NCBI RefSeq assembly: GCF_000340885.1
Contig: NC_020291.1
Span: 3,223,001-3,287,000 of the forward strand
Origin: Clostridium saccharoperbutylacetonicum N1-4(HMT)
Lineage (GTDB): Bacteria > Bacillota > Clostridia > Clostridiales > Clostridiaceae
Reading direction: 5' to 3'
Length of the DNA stretch: 64,000 nucleotides
Shown: in pieces, positions 46,668 through 56,182 of the stretch
Layout of the letters: each line of letters begins with the position of its first letter
Numbering within the stretch: the first letter of the stretch is position 1
Position numbers and translations under genes: made by a program
The notes under the pieces: model-generated
Database searches by the model: none
What the model saw: only the letters and a program-made list of their open reading frames with translations
What the model was told of the DNA's origin: nothing

Positions 46668-47417
46668 ATGAATATAAAGTTTGATCCAAATAATGACGTT
46701 ATTAAACTATGTATGAGTGGGATGGCATTGGAGAGTAGTGGAAACATTGAAGAAGCAATAACGATGTTTTATAAAGCATGGCAGGAAGCAACAGACGACT
46801 ATGATAGATTTATTTCTGCTTATTATTTAGCTAGTCAACAAAAGAGTATTACAGACAAATTGAAATGGATGGAAACATCTTTACAGTGTGCACTAAATAT
46901 TGATGATGAAAATGTTAGGAGTGCATACTCAACTTTATATTTAAACATTGCCAAATGTTATGAGGAGTTGTGTGATTCTGCTAATGCAAAAAGAAATTAT
47001 GAACTGTCAGATTCGTATAAGGGTGCACCTTTTGATGAAGGACCATTTTATCATGGAACAAAGGCAGATTTGCAGGTTGGTGATTTACTGACCGCGGGTG
47101 GAAATTCAAATTACAAACCTGGGCTTAAAATGAACCACATTTATTTCACTGCTAATGTCAATGGTGCAGGACTTGCAGCAACATTAGCAAAAGGAGAAGG
47201 AAGAGAACGTGTTTACATAATAGAACCAACAGGTGAATTTGAAAATGACCCAAATGTTACTGACAAAAAATTCCCTGGCAATTTAACACGCTCTTATCGC
47301 TCACAAGAACCTCTGAGAATTATTGGTGAAGAAACAGAGTGGGCGAATCTGACAACTACGGAGCGACGTGAATGGCGCGAAAAATTAGCTAAAAACAAGG
47401 GTGAAATTATTAATTGA
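46668..47417 (+). CDS. arr: Rifampin ADP-ribosyltransferase with N-terminal TPR-like domain
   Basis: 249 residues. The C-terminal part (about 125-225) is Arr: PFYHGTKADLQVGDLL, GLKMNHIYFTANVNGAGLAA, IIEPTGEFENDPNV and KKFPGNLTRSYRSQEPLRI. The known catalytic set has equivalents His129, Tyr159 and an Asp near 194. It transfers ADP-ribose from NAD to rifampin, giving resistance. The first 115 residues are a helical tetratricopeptide-like domain (GNIEEAITMFYKAW) not present in the mycobacterial enzyme. The gene is flanked by duplicated gene fragments. Ribosome site GGAGGTAAG. Confidence 0.9.
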   Translation: MNIKFDPNNDVIKLCMSGMALESSGNIEEAITMFYKAWQEATDDYDRFISAYYLASQQKSITDKLKWMETSLQCALNIDDENVRSAYSTLYLNIAKCYEELCDSANAKRNYELSDSYKGAPFDEGPFYHGTKADLQVGDLLTAGGNSNYKPGLKMNHIYFTANVNGAGLAATLAKGEGRERVYIIEPTGEFENDPNVTDKKFPGNLTRSYRSQEPLRIIGEETEWANLTTTERREWREKLAKNKGEIIN

Positions 47418-47481
47418 ACATATTTCAAATGAAGAATATCAAAAATGAATATATACTTTGGAATGTTGTTGACATATTTTC

Positions 47482-47649
47482 TTGAACAATAAAATCGTTG
47501 AATTTAAGCCTCTTGATGCACCAAAATCACTGATATCTAATTTAGAACTAAAAGATGAATTTAAGGAAAAAGGATTTATCAAAGCTCAAGATTGTCAACA
47601 TTTTATTCCAGGTGTTACTACAGAAATGTTAGAAAGTAGTACTAGGTAA
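47482..47649 (+). pseudogene. Truncated 5' copy of the PhlG-like hydrolase
   Basis: Frame from TTG at 47482 to TAA at 47649 reads EFKPLDAPKSLISNLELKDE and on to FIPGVTTEML, then ends ESSTR. It corresponds to residues 24-70 of the hydrolase at 45510. The sequence then jumps directly to the intergenic region that follows the intact gene (equivalent to 46341), so about 620 bases are deleted. The junction has a short shared TTAG. Confidence 0.85.
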
Positions 47650-47943
47650 AATAAAAATTCAAGCATAAAATATATTTCTAGCAAGTTCATTTCTTGAGAC
47701 CTTCTAAAATTGACAATTGTTGATTTAACATTGATAATTGTAATATATTAAATAGAAGGTCTATTTGAATGTATGGTAGGTGAAAATAAAATTTGACTCG
47801 AAGACGTAGAAATATTTTAAATTTAATTTTAAATGCAGAAGAATACATAACAGGAAATGAATTAGCTAGAATTTGTAATGTAACTATTAGAACAATAAGA
47901 AGTGATATTAAAGAAATTAATGTTCAATTAAAAGAATATAATG
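47635..47943. repeat. Duplicated segment, copy 2
   Basis: Partner of the segment at 46341-46622; it includes the leader and the first codons of the intact PRD regulator. Confidence 0.8.
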
Positions 47944-49283
47944 TGGAAATTGATTCTAGTGTAAAAAGTGGTTATTTTTTAAATAAGAAGAATAAAGATA
48001 TTTTAAAAAGAAATAATATTATACGGAAAGTATTGGATTATGAATATATAATTGAAACGCCAAATTCTCCAGTAGATAGACAAATGTATATTTTACTAAA
48101 ATTAATAAATAAAAAATATATTACTGCTGAAGAATTGGCAGAAGCCTTGTATGTATCTGTATCGACTATAAATAATGATATTGTTTTGATTAATAGTATG
48201 TTAAAGACTGATTTAAACTTAGGGATAAGTTATTCTTTAATTAAAGGAATTAGACTTAAGGCTGATGAAAAAGAAAAGAGAAATATAATTAGCTGGGTTG
48301 TGGCTAAAAAGCTTAATATTAGTACTGTGCTGAAATATTGGAATTACTTATTTAATGAAGAAAATGTTATTACAGAAGCTAGAGAACTTTATCATATTGT
48401 TAAAGCTGAAACACAAAAATATAATTATTATTTATCAGGACACAGTTATCAATTTTTTTGTTATGAAATTTTAGTAGCAGTTAAGCGGCAACAGCTAGGA
48501 TTTCAGATAGAAAAATCTGATTATGTGAATGGAAGTATAGAAGAAGTTATTATTGCTATCAAAGAAAAAGTGGAAAGTAAATATGAAATCACTTTATCAA
48601 ATAATGAATGGTTAAATTTACAGGAGTGTTTTAAATCAAAGCAATTTCTTCAGGAAACTAATATTTTAAATATTGAAACAAAAGAAGCAGTATGCATAAT
48701 AGAAGAATTTTTTAATAAAGTTTACAAGAAATATAAAATAGATTTGGGGGATGAACAGGATAATAAAAATAAATTGATTTTATATGTGGCTCCCATGATA
48801 AATCGTATTAGACATAGACATTTCATAGCAAATACAATTGATGAAAAAGTAGTTGATAACTATAAACTAGAATATAAAATTGCTTTTGAATTTGAACATA
48901 TTATTAAGAAGGAACTGAATTTAAATGTAAGCTTAATAGAGTTAGCTTATATTACTATGCACTTAGTGTCTATGTGTGGATTGTGGAAATATAAGTTAAA
49001 TACTATCCTTGTTTGTGATTATGATGAGTCTATAATAACTTTTATTAAGGATAAGATTAATAACCATTTTGGTGAAAAGATAAATTTATGCAGAGTTTAT
49101 GATTATCAAGAATTTATGTATGAAAATGAAGAAAATCTTAATGGAATAGATTTTATAATTACAACATCTACAATTGTTGATATTGCTAATATTCCCTTTG
49201 TGAGAATAAATGCTGAAATTGAAAATACAGATATAAATATGATAGAAGAATTTCTTGAAAGTAATAAAGTTAGTTTTAAATAA
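47793..49283 (+). CDS. PRD-containing transcriptional regulator (BglG/MtlR-like)
   Basis: 496 residues from TTG at 47793, behind TAGGTG. Two helix-turn-helix domains at the N-terminus (residues 1-60, ITGNELARICNVTIRTIRSD; and 85-150, ITAEELAEALYVSVSTINND). PRD1 lies about 180-290 and PRD2 about 300-405 (with INRIRHRHF and TMHLVSMCG), followed by an EIIB-like segment (LNTILVCDYDESIITF). PTS phosphorylation of PRD His residues would set its activity. It probably controls the hydrolase or permease genes upstream, or the sugar genes downstream. Confidence 0.87.
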   Translation: MTRRRRNILNLILNAEEYITGNELARICNVTIRTIRSDIKEINVQLKEYNVEIDSSVKSGYFLNKKNKDILKRNNIIRKVLDYEYIIETPNSPVDRQMYILLKLINKKYITAEELAEALYVSVSTINNDIVLINSMLKTDLNLGISYSLIKGIRLKADEKEKRNIISWVVAKKLNISTVLKYWNYLFNEENVITEARELYHIVKAETQKYNYYLSGHSYQFFCYEILVAVKRQQLGFQIEKSDYVNGSIEEVIIAIKEKVESKYEITLSNNEWLNLQECFKSKQFLQETNILNIETKEAVCIIEEFFNKVYKKYKIDLGDEQDNKNKLILYVAPMINRIRHRHFIANTIDEKVVDNYKLEYKIAFEFEHIIKKELNLNVSLIELAYITMHLVSMCGLWKYKLNTILVCDYDESIITFIKDKINNHFGEKINLCRVYDYQEFMYENEENLNGIDFIITTSTIVDIANIPFVRINAEIENTDINMIEEFLESNKVSFK

Positions 49284-49339
49284 TCTTATAAATTCAAAGT
49301 ATTTATAGAATATATATTTTGAATTATAAGATTTATTTT
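49282..49339 (+). terminator. Terminator after the PRD regulator
   Basis: AATCTTATAAATTCAAA (49282-49298) pairs with TTTGAATTATAAGATT (49318-49333), followed by TATTTTTTT. Confidence 0.85.
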
Positions 49340-49474
49340 TTTATAAAGAATTTTGCAGTTCAAGTGATTTCACTACCAATAGTGAAATATTTTAGTTTGC
49401 ATGGAGAAAATTAAAGTGACTATAATAAGATTAGAAAACGAAATTATTTTAATTATTTAAGAGGAGGCTAAGTT

Positions 49475-50491
49475 ATGCTTAAAATTGGATATATAGGAAA
49501 TGGGAAAAGTACCAATAGGTATCATTTACCATTTGTATTACAGAGAAAAAATATTATGGTAAATACAATTTATCAAAGAAATTCTCAAAATGAGAAATGG
49601 GATAGAATAGAAGGTGTAAATTACACAACAGATTTAAATGAATTATTAAATGATCCAGAAATACAATTAATAGTGATTTGTACAACTCATAGTAGTCACT
49701 TTCAATATGCAAAAATGGTATTAGAATCAAATAAGCATTGTTTAGTTGAAAAACCATTTATGGAAACTTCAGAACAAGCAAAAGAATTATTTTCAATTGC
49801 AAAAGAAAAAAATCTAATTGTGCAGCCTTATCAAAATAGACGATTTGATAGTGATTTTTTAACAGTTCAAAAAGTTATTGAATCTGGAAAGCTTGGTGAA
49901 CTATTAGAAATAGAAATGCACTTTGATTATTATAGACCAGAAGTTCCTGAAGCAATTACAAGTTATGATCCAGCAGCCTCTTACTTGTATGGGCATGGAT
50001 GTCATACTTTAGATCAAGTGATAAGCTATTTTGGTAAACCAGATAATATTCATTATGATGTTAGACAATTATTGGGATCAGGTAGAATGAATGATTACTT
50101 TGATTTAGATCTTTATTATGGAATTTTAAAAATATCTGTTAAATCAAGTTATTTTAGAATAAAGGAAAGACCTAGTTTTGTTGTATATGGTAAAAAAGGA
50201 TGTTTTGTAAAAGAAACTAAAGATCGTCAAGAAGAGCATTTAAAAGCATTTTATATGCCTAATAATAAGGATTTTGGTGTTGATACTTTTGCACATTATG
50301 GTGTGCTTACATATATAGATGATAAAGGTGATATGCACGAAGAAAAAGTAAAATCTGTTAATGGTGATTATGGGCGAGTATACGATGATTTATATGAAGC
50401 TATAATAAATAATAAAGCTAAGACTATTACAGATGAACAAGTTTTATTGCAAATGGAAATACTTGAAACAGGAGTAAGGGACTTAAGATAA
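49475..50491 (+). CDS. Gfo/Idh/MocA-family oxidoreductase
   Basis: 338 residues. The NAD(P)-binding Rossmann start is IGYIGNGKSTNRYHLPF; VICTTHSSHFQYAKM and CLVEKPFMET contain the conserved Glu-Lys-Pro. The C-terminal substrate domain contains YGHGCHTLDQVISYFGKP. Such enzymes oxidise sugars or cyclitols. Ribosome site GAGGAGGC precedes ATG. It has no terminator after it, and a long structured leader follows before the RpiA gene. Confidence 0.88.
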   Translation: MLKIGYIGNGKSTNRYHLPFVLQRKNIMVNTIYQRNSQNEKWDRIEGVNYTTDLNELLNDPEIQLIVICTTHSSHFQYAKMVLESNKHCLVEKPFMETSEQAKELFSIAKEKNLIVQPYQNRRFDSDFLTVQKVIESGKLGELLEIEMHFDYYRPEVPEAITSYDPAASYLYGHGCHTLDQVISYFGKPDNIHYDVRQLLGSGRMNDYFDLDLYYGILKISVKSSYFRIKERPSFVVYGKKGCFVKETKDRQEEHLKAFYMPNNKDFGVDTFAHYGVLTYIDDKGDMHEEKVKSVNGDYGRVYDDLYEAIINNKAKTITDEQVLLQMEILETGVRDLR

Positions 50492-50499
50492 AATGCTTG

Positions 50500-50830
50500 T
50501 TTGTAATTATATTATTATAAAATCCTCATTTCGTTGAGGTTGGTAGTCTTATTGTGATTACCATACATTGCGAAAGTGGTGTAATCATAGGGTAGAACCT
50601 TGGGGTGTTTAGCACTGTGTGGAGAGTAAAAATAGATTTGATAAATAATTAAGAAAAGGAGAGCGTTGACACCTCGTAAATTTAAGAACTAACAAGCATT
50701 TACGAGTATGTACCGTGAGTTGTACGGGAATTTAAGCCTTTGGAGAACTATATCAAAGAAGAGTAGTTTACTCTTTTGAGTTCGATGAATAAGGAATGAA
50801 TTTTATAGAGTTTTATAAAGTTTTGTCAAC
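50500..50830 (+). ncRNA. Unidentified structured leader upstream of RpiA gene
   Basis: About 330 non-coding bases with nested pairings: CCTCA/TGAGG (about 50524-50539); GATTACCA (50556-50563) with TGGTGTAATC (50577-50586); GGTGT (50604-50608) with ACACC (50669-50673), enclosing the middle; CTCGTAAAT (50673-50681) with ATTTACGAG (50698-50706); and finally AAGAGTA (50759-50765) with TACTCTT (50769-50775) plus TT, terminator-like. The composition is more GC-rich than nearby intergenic DNA. It could be a regulatory leader or a decayed group II intron; no known riboswitch motif is matched. Confidence 0.5.
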
Positions 50831-50842
50831 GGAATAGGATAA

Positions 50843-51526
50843 GTGAAGGAAGATGTATTAAGAAAACTTTGTGCTGCAAAAGCTATGGAATATATCAAAA
50901 ATGATACAGTAATAGGACTTGGAGCAGGAAGAAATATAGCTTGTTTAATAGAACTTATAAGTGAAGCTATGAATGATAACTTTAAATTGAAAGTTATCAC
51001 TCCTTCAGACAATACAAAAAATTTGTGTATTAAGAAGGGAATAGAAGTATTACCAATATTTCTTATAGATACAATAGAGGTAGCTTTTGATGGATGTGTT
51101 GAAGTAGATGAAAACTTTTATGCATCAAAAGGTGCAGGAGGTATATTTACTAAGGAAAAAATAGTAGGGGCTATGGCTAAAAACTATATTTTGCTTGCAG
51201 ATGAAAAAAAATTAACTAAAAAGTTGAGCTGTGAACTTCCAATATCAATAGAAATACTAAAAGATTCCTTAAGTTATGTAATTAAAATAGTTGAACAGTT
51301 AGGTGGTAAAGCTATGGTTAGAACTAGTGCTAATAAAGATGGATATTTAATAACTGAGGATGGTAATTTATTACTAGATATTATATTTGAGAATATATTA
51401 GATTTTGATAAATTAAATAATAATCTTAAAACTATAACAGGGGTTATAGAAACCTCCATTTTTACTAAAGAAGTTGATAAGATCATAGTTTCTGGAGAAA
51501 ATGGAGTTAGAGTTATTTCAAGATAG
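50843..51526 (+). CDS. rpiA: Ribose-5-phosphate isomerase A
   Basis: 227 residues from GTG at 50843, with a weak ribosome site (AGGAT). RpiA motifs: GLGAGRNIACLIELI (phosphate loop), DGCVEVDENFYASKGAGGIFTKEKIVG, where Asp and Lys are catalytic, and GGKAMVRT. It interconverts ribose-5-phosphate and ribulose-5-phosphate. Placement between two Gfo/Idh genes suggests a dedicated sugar pathway rather than the general pentose route, since substrate specificity could be shifted toward an allose- or pentose-type sugar; this is inference. Confidence 0.88.
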   Translation: MKEDVLRKLCAAKAMEYIKNDTVIGLGAGRNIACLIELISEAMNDNFKLKVITPSDNTKNLCIKKGIEVLPIFLIDTIEVAFDGCVEVDENFYASKGAGGIFTKEKIVGAMAKNYILLADEKKLTKKLSCELPISIEILKDSLSYVIKIVEQLGGKAMVRTSANKDGYLITEDGNLLLDIIFENILDFDKLNNNLKTITGVIETSIFTKEVDKIIVSGENGVRVISR

Positions 51527-51572
51527 AGGTATTAGATAAAGCTAAGTTATTTAGATATTAGGAGGCGTGAAT

Positions 51573-52562
51573 ATGAAATTAGGTATTATCGGAGCAGGAA
51601 TGATAGTTAGAGAGTTCTTAACTATCACTCCAAATTTGAAGAACTTTGAACTAACAGCAATACTTGGAAGGAAGAACAATGAAACAGCAATTAATGAGTT
51701 GAAGAATGAATATGGAATAAAAAATATTTTTTATGATTATGATGAATTATTAAATAGTGAGGTTGATACTATATATGTTGCTTTGCCAAATAATCTTCAT
51801 TTTGAATTTGCAAAAAGAGCCTTAGAAGCTAATAAAAATGTAATAATTGAAAAACCTATGACCTCAACTTATAAGCAAGCCGTTATATTAAGCGAATTAG
51901 CTAAAAAAAGAAATTTATTTATATTTGAAGCAATTACTAATCAGTATTTCCCTAATTATAAAAAGATTAAAGAATTAATCCCAATCTTAGGAAATATAAA
52001 AATAGTTCAAATGAATTATTCACAATACTCTAGTAGATATGATAAATTCGTTAATGGAGAAATATTGCCTGCTTTTAATCCGGAATTTTCTGGTGGTGCT
52101 TTAATGGATTTAAATATTTATAATATTCATTATGTTGTTGGTTTGTTTGGAAAACCAGAAAATATAGAATACTATCCAAATATAGAAAAAGGAATAGATA
52201 CTTCTGGAATATTAATATTAGACTATGTGAAATTTAAATGTGTGTGTATTGGAGCAAAGGATTGTAAAGCACCTATTGCCAATAATATACAAGGAGATAA
52301 AGGGTGTATATATCAAGATACACCAGCCAATGTATGCGAAAAATTTGAATTATTAATGAACGATGGAAGTACTTCAGAAATAAATGAAAATAATTATGAA
52401 CATAGAATGGTTAATGAATTTATAGAATTTATTAATATAATTAGCAATAATGACTTGGAAAGCTGTTATAGAATGTTAGAACACAGTTTAATAGTTAGTG
52501 AAGTTCAAACAATTGCGAGAAATAAAAGTGGAATAATATTTCCAGAAGATAATTTGAATTAA
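51573..52562 (+). CDS. Gfo/Idh/MocA-family oxidoreductase
   Basis: 329 residues from ATG at 51573, with GGAGG 7 bases upstream; a GTG at 51567 is too close. The N-terminal KLGIIGAGMIVREF binds NAD(P); VALPNNLHFEFAKRAL and NVIIEKPMTS follow with the Glu-Lys-Pro motif, and FSGGALMDLNIYNIHY lies in the substrate domain. The gene follows rpiA after 46 bases, so the two are probably co-transcribed. Substrate not known. Confidence 0.88.
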   Translation: MKLGIIGAGMIVREFLTITPNLKNFELTAILGRKNNETAINELKNEYGIKNIFYDYDELLNSEVDTIYVALPNNLHFEFAKRALEANKNVIIEKPMTSTYKQAVILSELAKKRNLFIFEAITNQYFPNYKKIKELIPILGNIKIVQMNYSQYSSRYDKFVNGEILPAFNPEFSGGALMDLNIYNIHYVVGLFGKPENIEYYPNIEKGIDTSGILILDYVKFKCVCIGAKDCKAPIANNIQGDKGCIYQDTPANVCEKFELLMNDGSTSEINENNYEHRMVNEFIEFINIISNNDLESCYRMLEHSLIVSEVQTIARNKSGIIFPEDNLN

Positions 52563-52715
52563 AATTGAGTGGATTTTTAACTTTCTTTTAAGATATTATG
52601 TAGATAAATTTAACAAACTAGTTGTATCATGAAATTTAAAAGAGGTATTATTACAATAAAAATCAACATATTAATGCTAAAAATTTGGTTATACAAATAA
52701 GGAGAGATAATAAAT

Positions 52716-54503
52716 ATGTTAGATAAACTAGCTAGTATTTTAAAGCATGATGATGAAGAAGAGTTAGAAAATATTATAGAAAATAAAAATATTTCAACAG
52801 TCTATCAACCTATAGTTTCACTATTAGATGGTGAAATTATAGGTTATGAAGCGTTGAGCAGGGGACCTAAAGATTCGCCGCTTCAGAACCCTGACAAACT
52901 TTTTACAGCTGCTCAAGTTTACAATAAAACCTGGGAATTGGAGCAATTATGTAGAATTAAAGCAATTGAAAGAGCTGCTGATATTGATAAGAATAAATAT
53001 CTTTTTATCAATGTTGATCCATATATTTTTAAGGATGAAAAATTCAAGAAAGGCTTTACAAAGGAATTCCTTGAACAACATAATATGTCGCCTGATTCTA
53101 TAATTTTTGAAATCACGGAAAAAACATGTATAGAAGATTATAAAAGTTTTAGACAAGCATTGAATAACTATGTTGAACAAGGATATAAAATTGCAATTGA
53201 TGATACAGGTTCAGGTTATTCTGGACTAAAAATGTTAAATGAAACAAAGCCTCATTATGTAAAAATTGATATGGATTTAATAAGAAATGTTAATGAGGAT
53301 TTTTTTAAACAATCTTTATTAGAATGCTTTGTTAAGCTATCAGAAGCAACTAATATGAAGTTAATTGCAGAAGGAATTGAAACCGAAGAAGAATTAAAGA
53401 CATTAATTAACTTAGGGGTCTACGCTGGTCAAGGTTTTTTTCTAAGCCGTCCAGCAGGAAATTTTTTAGATATACAAAACTCTGTTAAGAATTTGATTAT
53501 TAAGTGCAGGAGATTTAAAGAAAATAGTTACTATAATCTTCAATCAAATTATATTGGTGAAATTTTAATTCAACATAAATCCTTTGATGTATCAACTCAA
53601 TGTGGGAAAATAAAAGAATATTTTACTTCAAGTGAAAATATGGGAGCCTGCATTGAAAAAGATAGCTTACCTGTAGGTCTAATTATGAAGCACACTTTAG
53701 ATTCAGCTCTTGCTACACAATATGGCGTAGCTATTTTTACAAAACGTCCAGTACATCTTGTAATGGACACTAAGCCATTAATTGTAGATTATCATACCCC
53801 AGTAAATGAAGTTTCAAGGATAGCTATGTCTAGAAAACCAGAAAAAATCTATGACAATATTATTGTAACTAAAGATGATAAGTATTGTGGTATTGTATCA
53901 ATAAAATCTTTGCTGAATTATACCACTAAGCTTGAATGCAATTATGCTAGACAACTAAATCCTCTAACTGAACTTCCAGGAAATACAGCTATACAAGATA
54001 ATGTAAATAAGATTATTAAAAATAAATTAAAATGCTGTATTTTATATTTTGATTTAGATAATTTTAAAATTTATAATGATAATTATGGCTTTGAAAATGG
54101 TGATAGAATTCTTAAATATACTGCTCAAGTAATACAATCAAATGTTAAAATGTTATTTCCTTTTTGTGGCTTTATAGGACATGTAGGTGGAGATGATTTT
54201 GTCAGCATTATTGAAAGTTCAATTGATGAGTGTGAAAATTTATGCAAAGAAATAGTGATGAAATTCGATGAAGGTATTTTAAATTTTTTCAATGAGGAAG
54301 ATAAAAATAATAAGTATATTGAAGCAATAGATAGGATTGGAAGAAAAGGGAAATTTCCAATTACTTCGATTTCAATAGCTGGAGTGCATGGAGAATTTAG
54401 TCACTTTTTGAATCCAGAAGAAGTAGGTGTATTTGTTGCTGCAATCAAAAAGGAAGCTAAGCATATTGCTGGAAGTTCTTATATAATAAGAGAGATCTGT
54501 TAG
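52716..54503 (+). CDS. c-di-GMP protein: EAL-CBS-GGDEF
   Basis: 595 residues, no membrane segment. EAL domain (about 20-250) with intact catalytic motifs: YEALSRGP, NVDPYIF, EITEKT, IDDTGSGYSG and AEGIET. CBS-pair region (about 270-395) with HLVMDTKPLIVDY. GGDEF domain (about 410-590) with YFDLDNFKIYND and HVGGDDFV. Both catalytic sites look intact, so it could make or break cyclic di-GMP; CBS domains often bind adenyl nucleotides and could decide which. Ribosome site AAGGAGAG precedes ATG. Confidence 0.9.
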   Translation: MLDKLASILKHDDEEELENIIENKNISTVYQPIVSLLDGEIIGYEALSRGPKDSPLQNPDKLFTAAQVYNKTWELEQLCRIKAIERAADIDKNKYLFINVDPYIFKDEKFKKGFTKEFLEQHNMSPDSIIFEITEKTCIEDYKSFRQALNNYVEQGYKIAIDDTGSGYSGLKMLNETKPHYVKIDMDLIRNVNEDFFKQSLLECFVKLSEATNMKLIAEGIETEEELKTLINLGVYAGQGFFLSRPAGNFLDIQNSVKNLIIKCRRFKENSYYNLQSNYIGEILIQHKSFDVSTQCGKIKEYFTSSENMGACIEKDSLPVGLIMKHTLDSALATQYGVAIFTKRPVHLVMDTKPLIVDYHTPVNEVSRIAMSRKPEKIYDNIIVTKDDKYCGIVSIKSLLNYTTKLECNYARQLNPLTELPGNTAIQDNVNKIIKNKLKCCILYFDLDNFKIYNDNYGFENGDRILKYTAQVIQSNVKMLFPFCGFIGHVGGDDFVSIIESSIDECENLCKEIVMKFDEGILNFFNEEDKNNKYIEAIDRIGRKGKFPITSISIAGVHGEFSHFLNPEEVGVFVAAIKKEAKHIAGSSYIIREIC

Positions 54504-54580
54504 TATTAATTTGTTAATAAAAAAACAATAAAAAAATTAAAAAAAGTTAGTAATTTTATTTAAAATATGATAATCTATTC

Positions 54581-54622
54581 TAAGTAAAACCTTTACATAA
54601 TATTATGTAAAGGTTTTACTTA
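54581..54622. terminator. 42-base perfect palindrome
   Basis: 54581-54601 is the exact complement of 54602-54622 (ends TAAGTAAAACC and GGTTTTACTTA). It lies between the EAL-GGDEF gene and acetate kinase; as RNA it would form a long stem ending in TTTTACTT, a likely terminator. Confidence 0.75.
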
Positions 54623-54741
54623 AAACGAGTTTATTTATAGACATTTTTAAAGATAAGGATTGCTTAAGCTTAATATGCTATAAATTAATTAATAGTTGCC
54701 TTATATAAAAAAGTATAAGGGATTTTAAAGGAGTGGAATGA

Positions 54742-55977
54742 ATGAGAATATTAATAATTAATTGTGGAAGTTCTTCCTTGAAGTATCAATTTATTGATAT
54801 GGAGAATGAATTTCTATTAGCTAAGGGATTAGTTGAAAGAATAGGAATGGATGGATCAGTCTTATGCCAAAATAGAAGTGGAGAAAAATATAAAATTGAA
54901 ATCCCTATATTAGACCATAAAGAAGCTATAAGTTTTGTGCTAAAAGCACTGTTAGATGAAAAACATGGGGTAATTAGCGATGTTTCTGAAATCGATGCCA
55001 TTGGACATCGAGTTGTTCATGGAGGAGAATTTTATTCTCAATCAGTAATTGTAGATGATACTGTAATACAAAATATAAAGGAGTGCGTAAAACTTGCTCC
55101 GCTTCATAATCCTGCCAATTTAATCGGTATTGAAGTATGCAAGGGTTTAATGCCTTCAACACCGATGGTTGCAGTATTTGATACAGCATTTCATCAAACT
55201 ATGCCAGAGGAATCATATGTTTATGCACTTCCTTATGAATTATATACTCAACATTCAATTAGAAAATATGGTTTTCATGGAACTTCTCATAAACATGTTT
55301 CAGAAAAAGCAGCTGAAATGCTTAATAAGAATATAAACGATTTAAAAATAATTACTTGTCATTTGGGTAATGGTGCTAGTATAACTGCAATAAAAGAGGG
55401 GAAATCTATTGATACAAGTATGGGATTCACTCCGCTTGAGGGAATTCCTATGGGGACTAGAAGTGGATCTATTGATCCTGCAATAATAACATTTATGATC
55501 AGAGAATTAAATTTATCAGTGGCTGAAATTGATGATATCTTGAATAAAAAATCAGGGGTATATGGAATATCAGGAATAAGTAGTGATTTTAGAGATATTG
55601 AAGCTGCTGATGAAGATGAAAATAAGAGAGCACATCTGGCTTTAGAAATATTTTATTCGAAAGTAAAAAAATATATTGGCTATTATGCAGCAGCAATGGG
55701 GGGCGTTGATTGCATTGTATACACAGCAGGATTAGGGGAAAATTCTCCAGAAGTGAGAGAAAAAACTTGCAGAGACCTTGAATTTTTAGGAGTTAGTATT
55801 GATAAAGATAAAAATAAAGTTAGAGGGCAAGCATTAGAAGTTAGCACTGTAGATTCAAAAGTTAAGGTACTAGTTATCCCTACTAATGAAGAACTAATGA
55901 TAGCTAAAGATACACAAGAATTAGTGATGGATTTTAAACTCTTTAAGGAAGAATTAGAAGATAAAATTATTGTATAA
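54742..55977 (+). CDS. ackA: Acetate kinase
   Basis: 411 residues, usual length is about 400. Family motifs: [53 protein letters not shown] and [15 protein letters not shown]. It interconverts acetyl phosphate and acetate with ATP production. The usual partner phosphotransacetylase is not adjacent, so this may be a second or unlinked copy; propionate or butyrate use cannot be excluded. Ribosome site AAAGGAGTG precedes ATG. Confidence 0.92.
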   Translation: MRILIINCGSSSLKYQFIDMENEFLLAKGLVERIGMDGSVLCQNRSGEKYKIEIPILDHKEAISFVLKALLDEKHGVISDVSEIDAIGHRVVHGGEFYSQSVIVDDTVIQNIKECVKLAPLHNPANLIGIEVCKGLMPSTPMVAVFDTAFHQTMPEESYVYALPYELYTQHSIRKYGFHGTSHKHVSEKAAEMLNKNINDLKIITCHLGNGASITAIKEGKSIDTSMGFTPLEGIPMGTRSGSIDPAIITFMIRELNLSVAEIDDILNKKSGVYGISGISSDFRDIEAADEDENKRAHLALEIFYSKVKKYIGYYAAAMGGVDCIVYTAGLGENSPEVREKTCRDLEFLGVSIDKDKNKVRGQALEVSTVDSKVKVLVIPTNEELMIAKDTQELVMDFKLFKEELEDKIIV

Positions 55978-56182
55978 ATATAAGCTTATCTCACCAAACA
56001 TATTATCGGTATTGACAATATCAAAAGTTTATGGAATGATAATCAATAGATGAAAAATAACTAATGATTTAATTACTTTTTTAATAAATATTTTTATACA
56101 AAAGAGAAATTAGTTAAGATTTAAAATGAAAAATAATATATAATAAGTTATGCAACATGCTAAATATTTTAAAAGAGGGTTA

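Noticed and set aside
47469..47495. TTGACA...TAAAAT promoter after arr
   Set aside because: Spacer is only 15 bases and it precedes a truncated pseudogene; too weak to call.
50587..50601. T-box-like segment AGGGTAGAACC in the RpiA leader
   Set aside because: It differs from the T-box core (AGGGTGGNACCGCG), there is no specifier loop, and the downstream gene is not amino-acid related.
50698..50735. Possible group II intron domain V near the ACCGTGAGTTGTACGGG stem
   Set aside because: Loop and stem lengths do not fit the 34-base domain V, and no reverse transcriptase or 5' GTGCG boundary was found. It is kept only as an alternative explanation.
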